A DNA stretch of 64,000 nucleotides from Monoplex corrugatus (Eukaryota; Mollusca; Gastropoda; Littorinimorpha; Ranellidae), in the NCBI GenBank assembly GCA_030674185.1, contig CM060312.1, positions 34,750,362-34,814,361 of the forward strand, written 5' to 3'. The notes under the pieces are model-generated. The model saw only the letters and a list, made by a program, of their open reading frames with translations, was not told where the DNA came from and made no database searches. Below, piece after piece: positions 1 to 9,659 of the stretch. A program made the translations under genes and the position numbers. How positions within the stretch are numbered: position 1 is the first letter of the stretch; every line of letters starts with the position of its first letter.

Positions 1-620
1 AAACTAGTTTTCTTTTAAAGGGAAATTTACAAGTTTTTTTGGGTTTTTTGACAGACTAGTTTTATTTTAAAGGCAACTTTACAGGCTTTTGTCGACAGCC
101 TAGTTTCATTTTAAACGTAAATTTACAAGCTTTTTTTGACAATCTAGTTTTGTTTTAAAGGTAAATTTACAAGCTTTTATTCGACAGTCTAGTTTTGTTT
201 TAAAGATAAATTTACAAGCTTTTCAGACACTCGTTTTGTTTTAAAGGGTAAATTTACAAGCTTTTTTAGACACTCGTTTTGTTTTAAAGGTAAATTTACA
301 AGCTTTTTTCGACACTCTAGCTTTGTTTTAAAGATAAATTTACAAGCTTTTTTTTTTAGACAGTCTCGTTTTTGTTTTAACGGTAAATTTACAAGGTTTT
401 TTTTTTTTGTTTTGGGGTTTTTTTTACAGTCTTTTGTTTTAACGATAAATTTACAAGCTTTTCTTTTTTGACAGTCTAGTTTGTTTTGTTTTTTTGACGG
501 AAAATTTACTTTTTTTTTTTTTTTTTTTTGACAGTATAGTTTTGTTTTAAAGGTATGTACATTTACACACTCTTTTTTCACAGTCTAGTTTTGTTTCACA
601 GGTAAATTTACATGCTTTCA
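1..620. repeat. T-rich minisatellite, about 13 diverged monomers of 41-62 bp
   Basis: The anchor AAATTTACAAGC recurs about thirteen times (near 25, 81, 120, 162, 209, 250, 292, 339, 386, 448, 503, 562 and 605). It alternates with CTAGTTTTGTTTTAAAGG and a T-run ending in GACAG. Monomer length varies mainly through T-run length. The array is cut by the window edge on the left and runs into a GT block on the right. A lysine/cysteine-rich open frame on the minus strand is a by-product of the repeat. Confidence 0.85.
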
Positions 621-633
621 TGTTCGGCGAGAT

Positions 634-665
634 GGTAGTGTTGTGTGGTGTGTGTGTGTGTGTGG

Positions 666-709
<44 letters not shown>

Positions 710-712
710 TGT

Positions 713-746
<34 letters not shown>

Positions 747-1060
747 GTGTGTGTGTTGTGTGTGTGTGTGGTGTGTGTGTGTTGTGGTGTGTGTGTGCGT
801 GTGTGTGCGGTGTGCGTGTGTGCGTGTGTGTGTGTGTATGTGTGCGGCGCGGGTGTGTGTGCGTGTGGCGCGCGGCGTGTGTGTGTGTCTGTGCGGGCGT
901 GTGTGTGTTGTGCGGGCGCGTGTGTGTGTGTGTTGTGGGTGTTTGGTGTGTGTGTCTGTGGGTGGTGTGTGTGTTGTGTGTGTACTGCAAGTGTGTAAGT
1001 GTGTGTGGGGGAGCGCGCGTTCCTGTGCGAGAGCATGTGTGTCTGTGTGGACGTGCGTGT
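634..1060. repeat. Interrupted (GT)n block
   Basis: More than 400 bp of GT with GTT, GC and GG interruptions. All three plus frames are open and read as Cys-Val repeats, and the minus frames read as His-Thr repeats. These frames are not genes. Confidence 0.95.
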
Positions 1061-1107
1061 ATGTGTCCATTATTGTGGTTAATTGCGTGCAGCGGTCAGT
1101 CCGTCAG

Positions 1108-1356
1108 TCGGGATCAATAATACGCTGGCAAACGTCGCTGCGTGCATGTGTGGCGTTTTCTTTTGTGTTCGTATTCGTTCTTTAATTTAACGTCTGTTCA
1201 CTTTTGTGTGTGTGTGTGTGTGTTGTGTGTGTTGTGTGTGTGTGTGCGTGTGTGTGTGGTGTGGTGTGGTGCGTGTGCGTGCGTGCGTGCGTGCGGCGTG
1301 GTGCGTGCGTGCGTGTGTGCGTGGTCAGATCAATAATGTGATGGCAACCATCGCTG
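1108..1356. repeat. GT tract and dispersed core, between 28-bp direct repeats
   Basis: The (GT)n tract at 1205-1322 follows copy 1 of the dispersed core (1167-1206: TTCGTTCTTTAATTTAACGTC). The unit is bracketed by similar blocks, GATCAATAATACGCTGGCAA at 1112 and GATCAATAATGTGATGGCAA at 1328, each followed by a similar ACNTCGCTG motif. The bracket could be an old target duplication or a segmental copy. Confidence 0.6.
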
Positions 1357-1499
1357 TCGTCCTTTGCATAAGTTACCGCGTCCTCACCTCGTTCAAAGAC
1401 CGCGACTTTCTGGTCAACTCGGCCTGCACGTTACACACACATTGTACACGCGCTTGCACGCGCGCACGCACACTCTAAACTACAACAAGACGTTATTCC

Positions 1500-2030
1500 G
1501 GAGGTGTCAGTGTACATGAGGCAAATTTCCTCCCCCCCCCCCCCCCCCCCCCAACTTCCCAAGGATGATTACATCCGGTGTCAGTGTACAATTTGATAAA
1601 TTACCTTCCCCCAACTTCCTAGGATGATTACATCGGGTGTCAGTGTACAATTTGATAAATTCCCTTACCCCCAACTTCCTTAGGATGATTATTATCCTGA
1701 ATTGGAATACAGTTAGATAGATTCCCTTCCCCATATTCCCCAGGATGATTATATCCGGTGTCAGTGCATAATTAGATACATTCCTTTCTCCCATCTTCCC
1801 TACGATGATTATATCCGGTGTTATGTACAAGTGGATAAACTCCCCTCCAACTTCCCTGGGATGGTTATTTCCGGTGTCAATTGTAACCAATTGTGATAAC
1901 TATCTTTCCCTTCCCCCAACTTCCCTAGGATGATTACATCCGGTGTCAGTGTACAATTTGATAAATTACCTTCCCCCAACTTCCCTAGGATGATTGTATC
2001 CCTGTTGGCCATGTAACCGAAGCACGTCTT
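1500..2030. repeat. 60-bp minisatellite, about 8 monomers
   Basis: GATGATTACATCCGGTGTCAG or close variants begin at about 1564, 1624, 1684, 1744, 1803, 1861, 1929 and 1989, a spacing of 58-68 bp. The rest of the monomer is CAATTTGATAAATT followed by CTTCCCCCAACTTCC. The first unit carries a 21-base C run (1532-1552). The last monomer is a variant reading CCCTGTTGGCCATGTAACC. Confidence 0.9.
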
Positions 2031-2250
2031 GAACTTGTACTTCTGCGCAATTCTCCCTCACTCCTTCCCTCCCTCTCAATGCTTGAAGCGTGCTTAGAAA
2101 CTCATCTCTCTCTCTCTCTTCCTCTCTCTCAGTATTTCGCTTATTTAAGATAAAAAGAAAGGTAAAATGAAAAAAAATTCCTCTTTCTTTCTCTCTCCCT
2201 CTCTCTCTCTTATTTTTCAAATTATTTTATATCCAAATTCAGCCTATCCT

Positions 2251-2480
2251 GGGGTCCAAATGAACATGCCAAATAAAAAAGTCCACACTTATGCTATAAA
2301 AATGTTTACTGGTGTACCGTTCCATGCCTCAAGTGAATTCATGTATGGAGAAATCGGCAGATAACTTCTTCACATAAGAACGTAATGTGACTGCATAAAA
2401 TACTCGTTAAAAATTACTACAACAAAGAGACTTTGAAGACAAGCACACGAAATATCATTACAAGATCAGTCTAAAGAATT
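2251..2480 (+). pseudogene. Non-LTR retrotransposon RT, C-terminal remnant
   Basis: The frame reads KKVHTYAIKMFTGVPFHASS, then EFMYGEIGR, a stop, LHIRT, a stop, and CDCIKYSLKITTTK. The order 'K-fmGVp-hAs..vYGelGRyPL.i...vrciKYWLkl' is, from memory, the region after the RT core in many invertebrate LINE polyproteins. Three in-frame stops are present (after EIGR, HIRT and TKRL). No catalytic RT motif lies upstream, where there is only a 60-bp minisatellite and CT tracts. It is a 5'-truncated dead copy. Confidence 0.6.
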
Positions 2481-2987
2481 TAACCGAGTGTCACAAAAAC
2501 AAAAACAAAAAAAAATAAAATGAAACTATAGTCTACTAGCAGGAAATCGTTTTGGTACTGTCTGGTTGAACCAAGGTGTTGGTTCTAAAACGTTTTATTA
2601 TTGAATTTATTTAAACACCGACTCGGTGCTAATTTTACTCAAATCTGGCATTCAAATATAGAAAGCCATGCAAAGTACACTTGGTTCTATTTCTTTAAAG
2701 ATGTGTTTCAACCCGAAATCTCCTCTCTCTCTCTGTCTCTCTCGTCTCTCTCTCTCTTTCTCCAATCCCCTTACGCTTCCCTCCCCTTTCTCGTTCCATC
2801 CCCACCCCACTCAATACAGCAATGGTATTATAACTCCTACCATAAAGTGCAAAAGGTTGAATCTCCACGCAGAAAACTCAAAAAGTACACACAGAACTGG
2901 TTCTTGATTACAACAATCGCTGGAAAATGTATTCAAGTCTTAAACACTCCTCGGTGGAAGTTACCATGTTGCCACATGTAGCAGCCG

Positions 2988-3036
2988 TTTTTTTTTTTTT
3001 TTTTTTTTTTTTGGAGGGGGGGGGGGGGGGGGGGGG
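2988..3036. repeat. T25 run followed by G21 run
   Basis: T25 (2988-3012), GGA, then G21 (3016-3036). It is one of about thirteen G/C homopolymers of 10 bases or more in the window. Confidence 0.95.
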
Positions 3037-3229
3037 CAGCAAAACATCATCGTCGGTGGGTGACATCAGCCAGTCATTATAGTTACATCCGTGGGGACTA
3101 GGACTCTGCCAGGTCCACGTTAACTGCCTGCAGGCTGAATGTATCCGCCATCACTTCTTATAGCCAATTTACATCAACAGATAAATGATGGAGGACTAGT
3201 TCTCAGGTTGTAGCAGATTACAAAATGCG

Positions 3230-3302
3230 GGCCCGAGTAGCTCAGTTGGTTGAGTGTCGAATTCACACGCTAATGGTTGTGTGGGTTCGAAACCCGGGTT
3301 GC
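3230..3302 (+). mobile_element. tRNA-derived SINE head
   Basis: Box A-like TAGCTCAGTTGGTTGAG and a perfect box B, GGTTCGAAACC, lie about 45 bp apart, as in RNA polymerase III internal promoters. The D and T arms fold. The anticodon stem (TCGAA against GCTAA) does not pair, so I call it a SINE head or tRNA pseudogene. No SINE body follows; the sequence passes into a foldback arm at 3309. Confidence 0.55.
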
Positions 3303-3308
3303 ATTACA

Positions 3309-3350
3309 TTAACGCTTTGACTTCCCACACCCTATGCACCTACTACAAGT
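3309..3350. mobile_element. Foldback family A, isolated short arm
   Basis: TTAACGCTTTGACTTCCCAC, then ACCCTATGCACCTACTACAA, matches the short arm of the family A element starting at 3409. The two short arms are separated by a retroelement 3' end (3351-3408). Confidence 0.6.
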
Positions 3351-3408
3351 ATTTTATGTTTTGAAATGGTTTAGCTCTCATATGGCTCTATACAGTCGGC
3401 GAGGCTTT
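3351..3408 (+). mobile_element. Retroelement 3'-end family, terminal 58 bp
   Basis: GTTTTGAAATGG, then TCATATGGCTCTATACAGTC and GGCGAGGCTT, matches the last part of the copies ending at 11288, 46226 and 63051. It lacks their CAATAAC tail. It is a strongly 5'-truncated insertion or fragment. Confidence 0.6.
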
Positions 3409-3599
3409 ACCACTTTGACTCCCAAACCCTATCCACCAACTACAAAAACTTAAACCATTTGACTCCCTCACCCTTTCCACCAGCTTTCTGCAGGAAGCTG
3501 GTGGAAAGGGTGACGGAGTCAAAGAATTGTTTTTTGCTTTGCTAGCATGGCTGACAATGCAGGATGCTAGTGGACAAGGTGCAGGAGTCAAAGGGTTAA
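3409..3599. mobile_element. Foldback family A copy 1 (piggyBac-like MITE)
   Basis: Left outer arm (short form): TTTGACTCCC, CCCTATCCACCAACTACAAA. Central hairpin at about 3456-3522: CCACCAGCTTTCTG against CAGGAAGCTGGTGG. Right outer arm (long form): GCTTTGCTAGCATGGCTGAC, AATGCAGGATGCTAG, GGAGTCAAAGGGTTAA. The right terminus GGGTTAA is the complement of the family's left terminus TTAACCC. No coding capacity. Confidence 0.8.
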
Positions 3600-3663
3600 A
3601 ACTGGCCTTCTCACTGTCCAGTCTTAATCATAGTTGTTCTGATGGTGTCAGAATAGGATTAGA

Positions 3664-3722
3664 TAACCCTCTCCTTTCCCCACTTCCCTGGGACGGTTAT
3701 CCCCGTCGGCCATATCACCTGA
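3664..3722. repeat. Single dispersed monomer of the 60-bp minisatellite
   Basis: CCACTTCCCTGGGACGGTTA, then CCCCGTCGGCCATATCACC, matches the terminal variant monomer at 1980-2025 (CTTCCCTAGGATGATT, CCTGTTGGCCATGTAACC). It lies about 1.6 kb outside the array. Confidence 0.5.
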
Positions 3723-3814
3723 GGTGGGTACCGACGTAAAAACTTAACCACATCAAGCATGCAAGCAAGCAGATTACAGTACAAACTCTGGTCGTTCTCT
3801 GGGTTATAACCAGT

Positions 3815-3990
3815 AGTAGCCGGCGGGCCAGGTAGACTGATGGGAAAACGTTGGACTTCCAGTCCAATGTTCCTGGGTTTGATCCGCTTAGATACCTCTG
3901 ATTGGTAGGCAAAGAGCGGAGATTTTTTTTCGATCTGACGGGTTAACATGTGTGCAGTATTGCCAATATCTGAATCCCTTACACACTAGG
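3815..3990 (+). mobile_element. tRNA-derived SINE, 5' portion
   Basis: A tRNA-like head with GTTGGACTTCCAGTCCAATG and a box B-like GGGTTTGATCC is followed by body blocks GAGATTTTTTTCGATCTGAC, GTTAACATGTGTGCAG and CTGAATCCCTTACACACTAG. The same block order appears in the SINE bodies at 35110 (+) and 24607-25087 (-). The copy stops before the 3' half of the body. Confidence 0.65.
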
Positions 3991-4161
3991 GGAACACATC
4001 ATACTGTTCTGTTGAGACCAGGTGGGAGAAAGACGGAAAAACAAAGACAAGCAGAAATGAGCAATCACGCAACATTTTACATTCTTCGGGCATGAGGGAC
4101 CAAACACACACACACACACACAGAAAAAGAAAAAACAACCACAGCTAACCAACCAACTGAA

Positions 4162-4310
4162 CAAACACAAAACAAGAGTTAAGATGGTCAAGCCACTCCA
4201 CAATCTCCTTTTCAATACAAACCTTTTTGCAGAAAATCCAGATTTCGTGCTTCTCAAGCTCACTGTGGCACTGAACACGCTTTCTTAAAATCAATACTGA
4301 TGTGAAGCCA
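4162..4310 (+). repeat. Dispersed repeat R2, copy 1
   Basis: AAGATGGTCAAGCCACTCCA, CAATCTCCTTTTCAATACAA, CAGAAAATCCAGATTTCGTG and CTCACTGTGGCACTGAA recur in the same order, diverged, on the minus strand at 8590-8790 and partly at 42065-42375. The element class is unknown. Confidence 0.5.
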
Positions 4311-4676
4311 GGACAAAGAACACAACACAAAGAACACAACAATGAAAATAGATCTTGAATGTTATCAGAAGTTCAGAAAGTACCATTCAAATATCTTCCT
4401 CGAAAAACGCTACTTTTAATCATTCATTTCGTCCCTGTAATTTTGAACTTTAAACCTCCATCTTCCAAACTTCTGCATTAGCGACTTCCCAACGGTCTAC
4501 CCCTTTGCCCTAAATATCATAAAGATCCATCCAGATACGGCTGACAAACCTTGCTGACATGTTTTTGTCAGACATGCGTAAGCACGCGAGTGCGCACATA
4601 TACACATCTTTGCTCGATATGAAGCAATCTTTTTTTGTAACAGGGAGAATGAAAAAAAGATATGTACATATCGTCA

Positions 4677-5160
4677 TATATAATATATATATGCATGCAT
4701 GCATGCATGCATGTATGTATGTATGTATGTAAAAGTATGTATGTATGATGTATGTATGTATGTACAAACATATATACACACATTCAGACAGACAGAAAGA
4801 CAGACGGACAGATATATATAGACACAAACATAGACAGACAGACAGACAATAGATAGATATAGATAGATAGATATACAGATAAGTAGACAGACAGACATAG
4901 ATAATACTCTTATGTCACACAGACTCAGAAAGAACCATGCCGACAGATACAGACAAGACAGACAGACAAAGAAAAAGAGGGAGAGAGTAAGAAGAGAGCG
5001 ACAAAGGCAGACGGAGACAGATACAGAGACAGACACACAGAGACAGATCCAAAAGAGACAGCTGCAGAGAGAAAAAGAAAAATACGGAGTGGGGGGGGGG
5101 GGGGGTCCAGACACTGACAGACCAGACATACAGACTCAGAAACAGACATAAAAAGACACT
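4677..5160. repeat. Microsatellite cluster: TA, GCAT/GTAT, GACA/GATA, G15
   Basis: (TA)n is followed by five GCAT units, then GTAT units to about 4765, then GACAGA/GATA arrays and a purine-rich GACA stretch to 5160. G15 lies at 5091-5105. Long open frames here are low-complexity. Confidence 0.9.
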
Positions 5161-5471
5161 TGGACAGACACAGAAGTGGACTCGTGGAGTATACGATAGA
5201 ACTAATGTCTACCTGAATGAAATGGACATCCACGACCTTCCCAGACACCTGTCGTGTGTTGTTATCTCTTCTCTTTGTTGTGTCCATCGCTCTCGTGGGG
5301 TTCCTTTGTCTCCAGCTGCGACCAGCGCGTGTGTGTGCATCCACCCCCATCGCTCCTGTTACAAATATCACGTTTAACTAAACTTACCGTACCGTGCCGT
5401 GTGATGCATTCAAGACTTCTTTTTGATGACGCTGTGTAGGGATTGGGAGAGTGTGATGGAAAGGGGGTGGG

Positions 5472-5474
<3 letters not shown>

Positions 5475-5527
<53 letters not shown>

Positions 5528-5605
5528 GTGTGTGTTTGTGTGTTTGTGTGTGTGTGTTTGTGTGTTTGTGTGTGTGTGTGGTGGAGAGAGAGAGAGAGAG
5601 AGAGG

Positions 5606-5662
<57 letters not shown>
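5475..5662. repeat. (GT)n followed by (GA)n
   Basis: GT with GTTT interruptions (5475-5580) abuts GA with one GGTAGG break (5584-5662). Confidence 0.95.
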
Positions 5663-5665
<3 letters not shown>

Positions 5666-5999
5666 TGGGTATGTGGGAAAAAAAGAAATGGGATAAAGAA
5701 AGAAATGAAATGAAACAAGGAAACTTTACTTTCCAACAACGCAGACATTAGCACAGAGGCTAAGCTTACATATCTGCCGTTACTAATCTACTTGTATCAA
5801 TAACGAGAAATAATAACAGCAACAACAAAAAAAAAAATTAACACTTAAGCGAAGCAGCCTAAAAGTGAGCACAAGAGCATTTGACTATAAGTACATAAAA
5901 GCGTAATCTTATGTTTGAAAGAAATTGAGACAGAAAGAGATGGATAGACAGGTAGAGACACAGAGATAGAAACATTTTGTATAAGGTCATTGATATTCT
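5663..5999. other. No recognisable feature
   Basis: A-rich sequence after the GA tract, with short GAGACA runs near 5925-5965. I see no gene or element. Confidence 0.5.
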
Positions 6000-6307
6000 T
6001 AACCCCTTCGCTCCCGAACCCTATCCGCCAGCTACAAAAACTTACCCTTCCATTCCCTCACCCTGTCCACCAGCTTCCTGAAGGTAGTTGGATAGGGTGA
6101 AGGAGAGAAAGGGTTAAGTTTCTGCTTTGATGTCATGGCTGACAATGCGGGCTGCTGGCGGATAGGTGAGGGGAGAGTCAGAGTTAACTGTGAAAAGATC
6201 CTGTAGTTTCCAATAGGTGAAGGAGTGAAAGGGTTAAGTTTTTGCTTTGCTGTCGCAGCTAACAATGCGGGATGCTGGGGGACAGGGTGAGGGAAGTGAA
6301 AGGGTTA
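6000..6307. mobile_element. Foldback family A copy 2, right half duplicated
   Basis: Short left arm (TAACCCCTTCGCTCCCGAAC), hairpin CACCAGCTTCCTGAAGG, and long right arm ending in GAGTCAGAGTTAAC at about 6186. The right half then repeats (6206-6307), again with AGGGTTAAGTTTTTGCTTTG, ACAATGCGGGATGCTGG and a GGGTTAAC end. The extra half is about 120 bp. Confidence 0.75.
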
Positions 6308-6445
6308 ACTGCAGGATATGTAAGATCGTGTTAGTTTCCTGATACTGTATGTCTAGTGTTACTTCTACTTCCCTGTGCTATGCGTGTTAGGTCACCGAGT
6401 GCTTCACCTGCAGTGCACACATGAAATATCATCGGCTTTATCAAG

Positions 6446-6944
6446 AGAGAAAGAGGAGGGAGACACAGAGAGAGAAAGAGCGAGCGAGAGAGAGAGAAAG
6501 AGCGAGCGAGTGAGAGAGAGAGAGAGAGGGGGATGGAGAGAGAGAGAAAGAAAGATAGTGTGTGTGAGTGTGTGGGTGTGTGTTGCTGTGTGTGTGTGTG
6601 AATGGACGAGTGTGTGTGTGTGAGTGTGTAAGTGTGTGTGTGTAAGTGTGTGTGTGAGTGTGTGAGTGTGTAAGTGTGTGTGTGTGTAAGTGTGTGTGTG
6701 TATGTGAGTGTGTAAGTGTTGTGTGTGTGTGTGAAGGAGCGAAGAGGTAGGAGAGAGGGAGAGAGAGAGGGAGAGAGGAGAGGAGAGGGAGAGGGGAGAG
6801 AGAGGGAGGAGAGAGAGAGAGAAAGACAGAGAGACTGTGTGGTGTGTGTGTGTGTTGTGTGTGTGTGTGTGTGTGTGTGTGAGTGGTGTGTGAGTGTGTG
6901 AGAGAGAGTGAGAGAGAGAGAGAGTGTGTGAGTGTGTGTGTGTG

Positions 6945-7002
<58 letters not shown>

Positions 7003-7034
7003 GTGTGTGTGTGTGTGTGTGTGTTGTGTGTGTG
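6446..7034. repeat. GA/GT microsatellite cluster
   Basis: Nearly 600 bp of alternating (GA)n and (GT)n, with GAGC, GAGT and TAAG interruptions. Confidence 0.95.
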
Positions 7035-7149
7035 CCGAACGTCCTTCATGATCAGCTATTTGATTCTATGTAAATGAAATTCATTAAATCGACGAATAGA
7101 GTAATTTTTCATTTTCTTCTACGAATGGACTCGATCTGAAACTCGTTTT

Positions 7150-7310
7150 TAATTCACTGTTTAATGTAAAAACAAACGGACATCAACCTTAGAATGTGGT
7201 AACGAAACATATCAAATCTAATATGAAAAATGTTGCGGACATATGAACATCATATAATATACAGAATATACAGAATATTTTATACATTGGAGGTTTCACA
7301 GAGAACAAGA
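7150..7310. repeat. Dispersed repeat R3, copy 1
   Basis: AATTCACTGTTTAATG, ACAAACGGACATCAACC, AATGTGGTAACGAA, GGACATATGAAC and ATTTTATACATTGGAGGTTT recur in the same order at 31810-32005. The type is unknown; no RT or terminal repeat was recognised. Confidence 0.55.
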
Positions 7311-8559
7311 TCCAAGCATACGTCAAACTTTTTTTTATGACTTGTGTTTTTCAAATTTCATCTTGCTGTACAAACATCAACGAACATTTGACTGAAGCCT
7401 TATATTTCTGTCTTGAACAAGCATACATTTCTTCATTGATAATGTGACAGCACAGTAACATGTTTAAGGTTTCAAGCAACAAAGTTTTCGTCCAAACTGA
7501 CGGTGTGTCCAAAACAAAACAAAAAATTCTGATTAAAATCAAGAGTTAAACAGCCAGGGTAATTTTCTTTTTTCTTATTTCTTTCGATACATTGTGTGTG
7601 TGTGTGTCCACCACCCAACACCCCCCTGCCCCCTCCCTCATGTTGTTCCTTTTTATGTTGTCTTGTTTTATATCTTTCATTGATCTTTCCTGCCTCTTTT
7701 CTTTACAAACACTCCTCTTTCGGTTGTTGTTGTCTACCATTTCAGTTTAGGAATTTCCCAGGAAAGTTCTCTTGGGAGACCGAAAAATACAACTATCCCA
7801 CCAAGGTTTTTCGCAAATCTCTCATCCCCTTTCTCCTCCCTCTCCCCCTCCTCCTCCTCCCTCCCCCCCCTCCCGCCCTGTCTACTGTCCCTCCCAAATC
7901 AGTTTTCTTCTTCAGATCTTCTGTCACGGCGTTTTTTGACCAACAGCCGGCATTACAGTAAGGTGGACGTCTACATGTATGTAATTATAGATTATCAACA
8001 CCCTATAGCTCAGGCTTGAAGAAAAGGGGCACAAAACATACAGCTCGGACAATAGTCTGTTGGGTTTAAATTTCCATGCCAGGGGCTTTGGGGTTTAATC
8101 TACGGTCGATTGAAGAACGAAGATTGCAGGGAGGAAAAGAGGAGAAAAGAAAAGAAAGAAAGAAAAAAAAAGGGGTGGGGGGTGGGGGGGACACAAAAAT
8201 GAAGCTGTAAATGTCAGTGTTTAGGATCAAAACTTGTTAATGATAGCTGACAGTTCTGGTCTTAGTTACATATACACAATCTTGCTTGTTTCAACCCGAC
8301 TTATTTTGTGAAAGTTACCTCTATACACAGTCTGTTTTCATGTGTGTTTTTTTTTTTGGGGGGGTGGTTTTTTGGTTTTTTTTTATGTTTGTATTGTTGG
8401 TGGTGGTGGTGGTGAATGGCTGGCTGTCTGTCTTGTTTGCTTGTTGGTTGGCTGGTTATTGACTGGTTGACTGATGTCTGCATATTTCCTTTCGAATTTT
8501 TTTTCGGAATATTGTAAAGGAATTGTATCCCTAAATGAAGGTCTATTAGAAAAAAAATT
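7311..8559. other. No gene; pyrimidine-rich stretch
   Basis: 7600-7900 is rich in C and CT (CTCCTCCTCC near 7845). 8150-8200 is an A-run then G-run, and 8335-8470 has T-runs and TGG repeats. A weak tRNA-like pair (TATAGCTCAGGCTTG near 8005 and GGGTTTAAATTTCC near 8060) is too poor to call. Confidence 0.4.
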
Positions 8560-8589
8560 GCCTCAAATGTCCGCTACCCTACTTTCACG

Positions 8590-8790
8590 GATGGTTCTTG
8601 AGGGTTATCAGTCTACCATTGTCCTTGACGCATGTCGAGTTCATTTCAGCAGACTTCAAGGTCAGTGACCTCGGAGAAATACAAAAACTGGATTTCTGTA
8701 ATGATCTTTGTATACAAAATGAGATTGTTAGAATGGCTTGACTATCTTTACTATTCATCTAATGGTTACCATCTCGACTATTTCACTCCA
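8590..8790 (-). repeat. Dispersed repeat R2, copy 2
   Basis: On the minus strand: AGTCAAGCCATTCTAACAAT, CTCATTTTGTATACAAA, CAGAAATCCAGTTTTTG and GGTCACTGACCTTGAA, collinear with 4162-4310. Confidence 0.5.
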
Positions 8791-8944
8791 ATCATTATCA
8801 AAATTAAGGAATATTTTTGCATTATTTAGCACCAGAAGACAAAATATTCGAAGAGAGAGAACTACTAGTATAGCGCCTTATTTTATAAGTCCAAAGGACT
8901 AGTACTGCATACTGCAACGCCGCCTAAAAAAGTACATACAACAC

Positions 8945-9030
8945 GAATATATATAATATTAATATACAAAATAATATATACACATATAATTACATTATAT
9001 ACTTATATATATATAATAATATTGTATGTA

Positions 9031-9063
<33 letters not shown>

Positions 9064-9099
9064 TATATATATATATAAAATATATATATATATATATAT

Positions 9100-9181
<82 letters not shown>
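8945..9181. repeat. (TA)n block
   Basis: Imperfect TA repeats that become essentially pure from about 9110 to 9181. The alternating Tyr-Ile frames here are not coding. Confidence 0.95.
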
Positions 9182-9185
<4 letters not shown>

Positions 9186-9235
9186 TGCATAGGTTTGCAC
9201 AGTTTCCATACTGATCTGAGAATAAAAAGTAAAAT

Positions 9236-9300
9236 GTGCACCCTCCAGTACACCCAACTATGAATGAGTGGGTACTCGCCCTTTTCAGAGTTAGAGAAGG
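9236..9300 (-). repeat. Dispersed repeat R6, copy 1
   Basis: On the minus strand, GTACCCACTCATTCATAG, then TTGGGTGTACTGGAGGG, matches the plus-strand copy at 15830-15905. Confidence 0.5.
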
Positions 9301-9329
9301 CAAAGCAGGGAGGACAAGAGACGGGCATC

Positions 9330-9560
9330 GTCGTGGTGGTTGGTTGGTTGGTTGGTTGGTTCGTTCGTTTGTTGTTGGCTGGTTGGTTGGCTGGTTGGTT
9401 GGCTGACTGGTTGGTTATTTGCTTGGTTGGTTGGTTACTTGGCTGGATGGTTGGTTATTTGTCCGTGTTAGATTTGTTTAATGTTTTGTTTTTGTTTTCT
9501 GTGTGTACGTTTTGTTGTTTGTTTGTTTGCGTATGGTTTTGGTGTGTGTTGGTTTGGTTG

Positions 9561-9612
<52 letters not shown>
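9330..9612. repeat. TTGG tetranucleotide tract and (GT)n
   Basis: Imperfect GGTT/GGCT repeats (9330-9460), a TTTG-rich stretch, then about 25 GT units (9562-9612). Confidence 0.9.
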
Positions 9613-9613
<1 letters not shown>

Positions 9614-9659
9614 GGCGCGGTGTGTGGTGTGTGGTGTGTGCGGCGTGCGTGTGCGTTTA

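Noticed and set aside
189..581. Lys/Cys-rich repetitive protein (minus)
   Set aside because: It is the translation of the T-rich minisatellite. Monomer length varies and breaks phase, with no conserved codon pattern.
620..1185. Long Cys-Val and His-Thr open frames across GT tracts
   Set aside because: A GT dinucleotide has no stop in any frame. The frames follow the repeat edges on all strands, here and at 6.4-7.0, 17.05, 32.3-33.1, 35.7, 49.0 and 52.8 kb.
3230..3302. Functional tRNA gene
   Set aside because: Box A and box B are good but the anticodon stem does not pair, and the acceptor stem is poor. A SINE head fits better.
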